Shown here one piece after another: positions 58,547 through 64,000 of a stretch of 64,000 bases of DNA. The notes below the pieces were generated by a model. It ran no database searches and was not told where the DNA came from. It saw only the letters and a program-made list of their open reading frames with translations. The DNA lies in contig NZ_AP024660.1 of NCBI RefSeq assembly GCF_019977395.1, positions 3,410,001 through 3,474,000 on the forward strand. The letters run 5' to 3'. The position numbers were made by a program, and so were the translations under genes. Each line of letters opens with the position of its first letter. Position 1 is the first letter of the stretch. Source of the stretch: Arthrobacter sp. NicSoilC5 (GTDB taxonomy: Bacteria; Actinomycetota; Actinomycetes; Actinomycetales; Micrococcaceae).

Positions 58547-60078
58547 GCATGTCCCCGGACTCCACTGACCTCTCCACCCAGCGGGCATTGACCGACTGGC
58601 TGCCCGGCAGGCTGGCAGCGGAACAGCCATCGATCCTGGTGATCGGCGACGTCATGCTCGATGGCTGGTGGAGCGGCAGCATCGAACGGCTGTGCCGCGA
58701 AGCCCCCGCACCCGTGGTGGACATCCAAACCCGCGAATCGGTCCCCGGCGGGGCGGCCAATACCGCCATGAACCTGGCGGCCCTGGGGGCTAAGGTGGCG
58801 GTGGCCGGCATTATCGGCACGGACGACGCCGGTGAGGACCTGCGCGGGCAGCTTGCCGCGGCGGGCATCGACGTCCAGCACCTGCAGTCCCATCCGGACA
58901 TGGTCACCACCACCAAGATACGCATCAGCAGCGGCGGCCAGGTGATGCTGCGCCTCGACGACTCGGCCAGGGCTGTCCCGGCCGACGCCCTGGACGCGCT
59001 CGCCGCCTCGGTGCGTGCCGCCGTCGGACACCGGGACGCTGTCCTGGTGTGCGACTACGGGACCGGGGTGGTGGCGGACCCCGTCCGCACGGTCCTGGCC
59101 GATGTCCTGGGGACCGGCACGGCCGGAAAAGACCGGCCGCTGGTGGTGGTCGATGCCCACGACCCGCGGGCCTGGGCCGCGCTGCAACCTGACCTGGTGA
59201 CCCCGAATGCGCAGGAAACCGCGCGGCTGCTGGACCGGAAGCTGCCAGAAGGCCAGGAGCGGGTGGAGGCCGTGGCCGCGGAGGCCGGGGCGCTGCTCCG
59301 TGGCACCGGCTCGCGCGCCGTGGTGGTCACTTTGGACCGGGACGGAACCGTCCTGCTGACTCCCGACGGCGTCCGGCACCGGACGTGGGCGCGGCCGGCT
59401 GCGGAGAAACAGGCATCCGGAGCGGGCGACACGTTTGTCGCTGCCCTGACGCTGGCCCGCGCGGCCGGCCTGCCGCTGACCGCCAGCCTGGACCTGGCCC
59501 AGTCGGCGGCCGACGTGGTGGTCCACCAGCCGGGCACCTCAGTGTGCAGCACCGCCCAGCTCAGCCGGTACCTGGAAGCCTTCGCCGATACTGCCCTGAG
59601 CGCGGACGAACTGGAGCGGCAGATGGAGCTTCACCGCGCCCAGGGCCAGCGGATCGTGCTGACCAACGGATGCTTCGACGTCCTGCACAGCGGCCATACC
59701 CGGTACCTCAACCAGGCCAAACAGCTGGGCGACATCCTGGTGGTGGCGCTGAACAGCGACGATTCCGTCCGCCGGCTCAAAGGGGCCGGCCGGCCCATCA
59801 ACAACATGGCAGACCGGGCAGCGGTGGTGGCCGCGCTGAGCTGCGTGGACTACGTGACGGTGTTCGATACCCCCACGGCCGCGCCGCTGATCCGCAGGCT
59901 CCGGCCCGAGGTGTACGCCAAGGGCGGGGACTACACCCCCGAGATGTTGGCGGAAACCCCCGCAGTGGAGGAGTACGGCGGCCGCGTGGCCATCCTGGAC
60001 TATGTGGCGGAACGGTCCACCACCGCCGTGGTGAACCGGATCCGGGACGGCCAGGGGGCTGCCAGCCCTGCCACCTAG
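58543..60078 (+). CDS. hldE: bifunctional HldE, canonical copy 2 (D-beta-D-heptose 7-phosphate kinase / 1-phosphate nucleotidyltransferase)
   Basis: A 511-aa protein with both domains canonical. Kinase: LVIGDVMLDGWWSGSIER, VPGGAANTAMNLAALGA, CDYGTG and ASGAGDTFVAAL. Nucleotidyltransferase: LTNGCFDVLHSGHTRYL, NSDDSVRRLKGAGRP and VYAKGGDYTPE. It should make heptose 1,7-bisphosphate and then ADP-heptose. It is last in the operon and overlaps the ALDH gene by 4 bases. Confidence 0.93.
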   Translation: MSMSPDSTDLSTQRALTDWLPGRLAAEQPSILVIGDVMLDGWWSGSIERLCREAPAPVVDIQTRESVPGGAANTAMNLAALGAKVAVAGIIGTDDAGEDLRGQLAAAGIDVQHLQSHPDMVTTTKIRISSGGQVMLRLDDSARAVPADALDALAASVRAAVGHRDAVLVCDYGTGVVADPVRTVLADVLGTGTAGKDRPLVVVDAHDPRAWAALQPDLVTPNAQETARLLDRKLPEGQERVEAVAAEAGALLRGTGSRAVVVTLDRDGTVLLTPDGVRHRTWARPAAEKQASGAGDTFVAALTLARAAGLPLTASLDLAQSAADVVVHQPGTSVCSTAQLSRYLEAFADTALSADELERQMELHRAQGQRIVLTNGCFDVLHSGHTRYLNQAKQLGDILVVALNSDDSVRRLKGAGRPINNMADRAAVVAALSCVDYVTVFDTPTAAPLIRRLRPEVYAKGGDYTPEMLAETPAVEEYGGRVAILDYVAERSTTAVVNRIRDGQGAASPAT

Positions 60079-60138
60079 GCCCCGCCAGCCAGGGCCTGTC
60101 ACATAGGGTTGAAGCATGACTGAAGCGGATCACGGGTA

Positions 60139-61047
60139 ATGGGCAAACGCGGAAAGTCAGGAGGCAGGGCCGGCCGCCCGGCAGCCGGTGTGGTCGAGGT
60201 GCCCAAAGGATCAGTGGTGAACGGTCCGGTGGAGGGCGTCTACTACATCGACACCGGCGATTGCGAGCTGATCGCCGACCAGGACAACTCCACCGGCTGG
60301 CTCCTGAAGATCAACGGCGTCATGAGCTCGCACATCGACCTCGCCGACCCCCTGTTCCTGGACTTCGAGTACATGCGGTGGATGGCGGCGCTCATCGAGT
60401 CCCGCTGGCCGCCGTCGGCCGCGCACAAACTGCGCGGGCTGCACCTGGGCGGCGGCGCCTGCTCCATGGCCCGCTACTTTTCCGCCGCCTACCCGGACGC
60501 ACGCCAGGTGGTGGTGGAGCTGGACGGGAAGCTCGCCGAGTACGTGCGCGGCTGGTTCGACCTCCCCAAGGCGCCCCTGCTGCGGATCCGCGTGGGGGAG
60601 GCCCGCGCCGTCACGGAAACCCTCACTGCCCAGACCAGGGACTTCATCATCCGCGACGTCTTTGCCGGCGCATTCACCCCCCGTCCGCTGACCACCGCCG
60701 AATTCACCGCGCATGCCAAGCGGGTCCTGGCCCCCGGTGGGCTCTATGTCGCCAATTCCGGCGACGCACCGGACCTGAAAAACGCCCGGGAGGACGCCGC
60801 CACCATCGCGGCGGCGTTCAAACACACCGTGATCATCGCCGATCCCGCCATGCTGAAGGGCCGGCGGTACGGAAACATGGTGATGGCCGGCAGCGACGTG
60901 CCCTTCGGCGACGATCCGCAACTGCGCCGCCGGCTCCTCGGCGGGGCAGTCCCGGCACACCTGTGGGATGACGCCCAGGTGCGGGCATTCGCGGCCGGAG
61001 CGCCGGTCCGCCACGACCCACCCCCACCGCCATCGATTGCTGAGTAA
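60139..61047 (+). CDS. spermidine synthase-like (spermine/spermidine synthase fold) protein
   Basis: A 302-aa class I SAM-fold protein: the N-terminal beta part (VEGVYYIDTGDCELIADQ, LLKINGVMSSHIDL) and RGLHLGGGACSMARYFSAAY, VVELDGKLAEYVR match polyamine-synthase-like proteins. The speE GGG and acidic residue are present; whether it makes polyamines is unclear, since no S-adenosylmethionine decarboxylase is nearby. A 7-codon reading frame (60117-60140) overlaps its start. It lies 60 bp after the heptose operon. Confidence 0.82.
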   Translation: MGKRGKSGGRAGRPAAGVVEVPKGSVVNGPVEGVYYIDTGDCELIADQDNSTGWLLKINGVMSSHIDLADPLFLDFEYMRWMAALIESRWPPSAAHKLRGLHLGGGACSMARYFSAAYPDARQVVVELDGKLAEYVRGWFDLPKAPLLRIRVGEARAVTETLTAQTRDFIIRDVFAGAFTPRPLTTAEFTAHAKRVLAPGGLYVANSGDAPDLKNAREDAATIAAAFKHTVIIADPAMLKGRRYGNMVMAGSDVPFGDDPQLRRRLLGGAVPAHLWDDAQVRAFAAGAPVRHDPPPPPSIAE

Positions 61048-61084
61048 CTGCCGTTTTCAGCGGTCAAAACGGCAGTTACTCAGC
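61039..61084. terminator. 19-bp perfect inverted repeat, bidirectional terminator
   Basis: Arms 61039-61057 and 61066-61084 pair perfectly around an 8-base loop, with T and A runs at the stem top. It includes the TAA stop of the spermidine synthase-like gene and ends 12 bases before the lysR stop. Confidence 0.75.
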
Positions 61085-61095
61085 AGTCGACGGGC

Positions 61096-62031
61096 TTAAC
61101 CCTTGCCCAACAGCGCGCCGCGGTGCTCGGCCATCCGTTCACGGAGTGCCTGCACGACGGCGGCCACCGCGGGGCGGCGCAGCGAATCAGGGCGCAGGAC
61201 CATCCAGTAGGGGAGCAGTTCCCCGATCTTGTCAGGCAGCAGGCGGACCAGGTCATCGTGGAGGTCGGCCATGAAGCACGGCAGGAACCCGACGCCCGCG
61301 CCGGCCCGGGTCGCCTCCACATGGACGAACACGTTGGTGGAGGTCAGCCCGTCCTTCATGGCGGGAACCAGCCGCCTTGGCGCGTCCAGGTCGTCCACCT
61401 GCAGCATCGAGTCCACGAAGTAGACCAGCGGGTGCCCGTTCAGTTCTGCCACGGTGGCCGGCGTCCCATGCTCCGCAAGGTAGGCGCGGGAGGCGTACAT
61501 GCCCAGGCGGTATTCGCCCAGCCGGATGGCCTCCGCGCGGTGCACCTGCGGCTCGCCCACCACCACCTCGATGTCCAGCCCGGACCGCTGCTGCAGTGCC
61601 CGGCGGGTCATGGTGACTACCTCCACGCTCAGGCCCGGGTGGTCCCGGCGCAGCCGCGCCACGGCCGGGGCGGCAATGTAGGCGCTGAAGCCATCGGTCG
61701 CGGTCATGCGCACGACGCCGGCAACCGGGTCGGGTGCCTGGCCGGCCGGTCCCAGCGTGCCCAGCACCGCCTCCACCTGTTCGGCCGCCCGCACGGCCCG
61801 TTCGCCGAGTTCCGTCAGCTCCCAGCCACCCGCGGCGCGGGACAGCACCCGGCCGCCCAGCGACTTCTCCAGCGCGGCGATCCTGCGCGAGACCGTGGTG
61901 TGGTTCAAGCCCAGGGCCTGGGCCGCCGTCGTGAATCTGGCGGAGCGGGACACCGCCAGAAGGACCAGCAGGTCATCAGGGTTCGCATTCATATCTGCAA
62001 TTGTGCACACGTTGACTGCCTCTTTGGCCAT
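61096..62031 (-). CDS. LysR family transcriptional regulator
   Basis: A 311-aa LysR protein. The HTH is FTTAAQALGLNHTTVSRRIA with LEKSLGGRVLSR; the effector domain follows. ATG 62031 is chosen because AAAGGA lies 9 bases upstream; ATG 61992 (298 aa, MNANPDDLLV) matches the usual family start and is possible. It is divergent from the MHS transporter and 3-hydroxybutyrate dehydrogenase genes and probably controls them. Confidence 0.9.
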   Translation of the reverse strand: MAKEAVNVCTIADMNANPDDLLVLLAVSRSARFTTAAQALGLNHTTVSRRIAALEKSLGGRVLSRAAGGWELTELGERAVRAAEQVEAVLGTLGPAGQAPDPVAGVVRMTATDGFSAYIAAPAVARLRRDHPGLSVEVVTMTRRALQQRSGLDIEVVVGEPQVHRAEAIRLGEYRLGMYASRAYLAEHGTPATVAELNGHPLVYFVDSMLQVDDLDAPRRLVPAMKDGLTSTNVFVHVEATRAGAGVGFLPCFMADLHDDLVRLLPDKIGELLPYWMVLRPDSLRRPAVAAVVQALRERMAEHRGALLGKG

Positions 62032-62119
62032 TGAAGTGCATCCTTTGTGCAGCAATACTCATCTGAGTCACTTGTGCTGGAGATCACAGCGCGTGTCAAT
62101 GTGGACACTAGGAGAAACA

Positions 62120-63499
62120 ATGAGCGTAGAGCAGCGCCCGGCCAACAACGCCGGGCATGCACCCGAAGGATCAGGACTGAAGAGGATTGTTGCCGCCTCC
62201 ATGGTGGGCACCGTTGTGGAATGGTACGAGTTCTTCCTCTACGCCACCGCTGCCACCCTGGTCTTCGGCAAGTACTTCTTTCCGTCAACGGGCAACGACC
62301 TGGACGGAATCATCCAGGCCTTCCTCACCTACGCCGTCGGCTTCATCGCCCGTCCCCTGGGCGGCATCGTGTTCGGCCAGATCGGTGACAAGCTGGGCCG
62401 CAAACCCACCCTGCAGCTCACCATCGTGATCATCGGCATCTCCACGTTCCTGATGGGCTGCCTGCCCGGCTTCGCCGACATCGGTTACCTGGCCCCCGCG
62501 CTGCTGGTGGCCCTGCGCTTCATCCAGGGCTTCGCCCTGGGCGGCGAGTGGGGCGGCGCCGTGCTCCTGGTGGCCGAACACAGCCCCAACAAGACGCGCG
62601 CCTTCTGGTCCAGCTGGCCCCAGGCCGCCGTCCCGGTGGGCAACCTCCTGGCCACCCTGGTGCTGTACATCATGTCCACCGCCCTCAGCAGCGAGGCGTT
62701 CCTCGGCTGGGGCTGGCGCGTGGCGTTCTGGCTCTCCGCCGTTATCGTCTTCGTGGGCTACTACATCCGCACCAACGTCAGCGAGTCGCCCATCTTCCTC
62801 GAAGCCAAGGAACTGGTGGAGAAGGAACAGGCCGTCAGCTACGGCGTCTTCGAGGTCCTGCGCAAGTACCCCAAGGGCATCTTCCAGGCCATGGGCCTGC
62901 GGTTCGCGGAAAACATCATGTACTACCTGGTGGTCAGCTTCGCGATTGTCTACCTCAAGAGCGTGCACAAGTACGACACTTCATCGCTCCTGCTGGCGCT
63001 GCTGATCGCCCACGTCATCCACTTCGCCATCATTCCGCAGTACGGCCGGCTGGCAGACCGGATCGGCCGCAAGCCCGTCTACCTGGCGGGTGCCATCCTG
63101 GGTGCCACCTGGCCGTTCTTCGCCTTCCCGATGTTCGATACCCGGAACGCAGTGGTCATCGTCCTGGCCGTCACCATCGGCCTGTGCCTGCACGGCCTGA
63201 TGTACGCGGGACAGCCGGCCATCATGGCCGAGATGTTCCCCACCCGCATGCGGTACTCGGGCGCATCCCTCGGCTCGCAGGTCACGTCCATCTTCGCCGG
63301 ATCCCTGGCGCCGCTGCTGGCCACCCAGTGGCTGAAGGACACCGGTTCGTGGGTGCCCACCGCCATTTACCTGGTGGTGGCCTGTGCCATCACCACCGTG
63401 GCCGTGCTAAGCCTGAAGGAAACCAAGGGCATTGCCCTGGAGGATGTGGACAAGGAAGACGCGGCCCGCGAAGGTCTGCTGACCGCTGCACGGCGTTGA
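62120..63499 (+). CDS. MHS-family MFS metabolite:proton symporter
   Basis: A 459-aa MFS protein of the metabolite:H+ symporter class with 12 membrane segments. Marks are VGTVVEWYEFFLYATAATLV, GGIVFGQIGDKLGRKPTLQL (the MFS loop 2-3 motif) and FALGGEWGGAVLLVAEH. AGGAG lies before ATG 62120. With the next gene it suggests uptake of 3-hydroxybutyrate or a related acid (inference). Confidence 0.92.
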   Translation: MSVEQRPANNAGHAPEGSGLKRIVAASMVGTVVEWYEFFLYATAATLVFGKYFFPSTGNDLDGIIQAFLTYAVGFIARPLGGIVFGQIGDKLGRKPTLQLTIVIIGISTFLMGCLPGFADIGYLAPALLVALRFIQGFALGGEWGGAVLLVAEHSPNKTRAFWSSWPQAAVPVGNLLATLVLYIMSTALSSEAFLGWGWRVAFWLSAVIVFVGYYIRTNVSESPIFLEAKELVEKEQAVSYGVFEVLRKYPKGIFQAMGLRFAENIMYYLVVSFAIVYLKSVHKYDTSSLLLALLIAHVIHFAIIPQYGRLADRIGRKPVYLAGAILGATWPFFAFPMFDTRNAVVIVLAVTIGLCLHGLMYAGQPAIMAEMFPTRMRYSGASLGSQVTSIFAGSLAPLLATQWLKDTGSWVPTAIYLVVACAITTVAVLSLKETKGIALEDVDKEDAAREGLLTAARR

Positions 63500-63574
63500 C
63501 CTGGCTGGTGGGCTGACCGGGGCGTTTGACCGGTTGGGCGCACAAGTCGTTGGCTGTACACAAGGAGAACTGCA

Positions 63575-64000
63575 ATGGACAACACATTGAATGGACGCAA
63601 GGCGCTGGTCACCGGCGGAGCCAGCGGAATCGGGGCCGCGTGCGTGCGCGCACTTGCGGCGCGGGGAGCCAAAGTGGTGGTGGCCGACGTCGACGCCGCC
63701 GCTGCTGCGGCCCTCGCCGATGAGGTGGGCGGGAGTGCCTGGGAAGTGGACCTGCTGGATGTCGACGCCCTGGCCGCACTGAGCCTGGACTGCGACATCC
63801 TGGTCAACAACGCCGGCATCCAGCGCATCAACCCCATCGAGGAGTTCGATCCCGCGGACTTCCGCCGGATCATCAGCCTGATGCTGGAGGCCCCGTTCCT
63901 GCTCATCCGGGCCGCCCTGCCGCACATGTACGCCAACAACTTCGGCCGCGTCATCAACCTGTCCTCGGTGCACGGCCTCCGCGCATCTCCGTTCAAAAGC
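63575..64000 (+). CDS. 3-hydroxybutyrate dehydrogenase-like SDR (partial, cut by window end)
   Basis: The first 142 codons of a classical SDR: ALVTGGASGIGAACVRALAA, DILVNNAGIQRINPIEEFDP and FGRVINLSSVHGLRASPFKS. The NAGIQ plus SSVHGL pattern is typical of 3-hydroxybutyrate dehydrogenase, which gives acetoacetate. AAGGAG precedes ATG 63575. The catalytic YxxxK lies beyond the window. Confidence 0.85.
   Translation, partial: MDNTLNGRKALVTGGASGIGAACVRALAARGAKVVVADVDAAAAAALADEVGGSAWEVDLLDVDALAALSLDCDILVNNAGIQRINPIEEFDPADFRRIISLMLEAPFLLIRAALPHMYANNFGRVINLSSVHGLRASPFKS

Overview
The window is high-GC chromosomal DNA from an actinobacterium. Gene content and protein style fit Micrococcaceae, most likely Arthrobacter or Pseudarthrobacter; this is judged from memory of the families, not from a search. 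No rRNA, tRNA, CRISPR array, prophage or insertion sequence was seen. Coding density is high, and many genes overlap by 4 bases (ATGA or GTGA).

Layout. 1-4.8 kb: the two-component NHEJ pair (ligD, cut by the window edge, divergent from ku), then a methyltransferase and SRPBCC gene pair. 4.8-9.6 kb: fructose PTS operon fruR-fruK-fruA-ptsH on the minus strand, with a palindromic operator over its -35 box. 9.7-13.8 kb: an esterase and a disaccharide phosphorylase pair (beta-phosphoglucomutase and GH65). 13.9-26.9 kb: a glycine/serine/one-carbon region. gcvP-gcvT-gcvH-glyA and sdaA-lipA lie on minus; a CycA-like permease with purU, and a frame-broken metF-like gene, lie on plus. Three tandem glycine riboswitches precede gcvP, the permease and the metF-like gene. 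The first and third are near-identical copies in inverted orientation and include the start codon.

27-38.5 kb: mixed housekeeping and accessory genes (pxpA, a DUF222/HNH protein, DUF445, GDPD, a CaiB-type protein, a DoxX-like protein, azlCD, TetR, a thiamine-binding-like protein). 38.5-42.6 kb: an O-methyltransferase, then a tight cassette of acyl-CoA dehydrogenase-like protein, fused PIG-L deacetylase/methyltransferase and GT2 glycosyltransferase. 43.4-50.1 kb: an envelope/stress block (YihY, a DUF3618 protein, a holin-like protein, a repeat protein, an epimerase) next to an SigB/SigF-type sigma factor. One operon here has a promoter resembling the sigma-B/F consensus.

50.2-60.1 kb: a nearly gapless operon that looks like an ADP-heptose and heptosyl-glycoconjugate pathway in a Gram-positive. 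It holds GmhB-like phosphatase, GT9 heptosyltransferase-like protein, two further glycosyltransferases, GmhA-like isomerase, and two full-length HldE-like kinase/nucleotidyltransferases separated by a short-chain dehydrogenase and an aldehyde dehydrogenase. 60.1-64 kb: a spermidine synthase-like protein, then a LysR / MHS-transporter / 3-hydroxybutyrate dehydrogenase locus cut by the window end.

The strongest candidates for undescribed biology are the heptose operon, the acyl-CoA dehydrogenase/PIG-L-methyltransferase/GT2 cassette, and the duplicated inverted glycine riboswitch driving a frameshifted metF-like gene.
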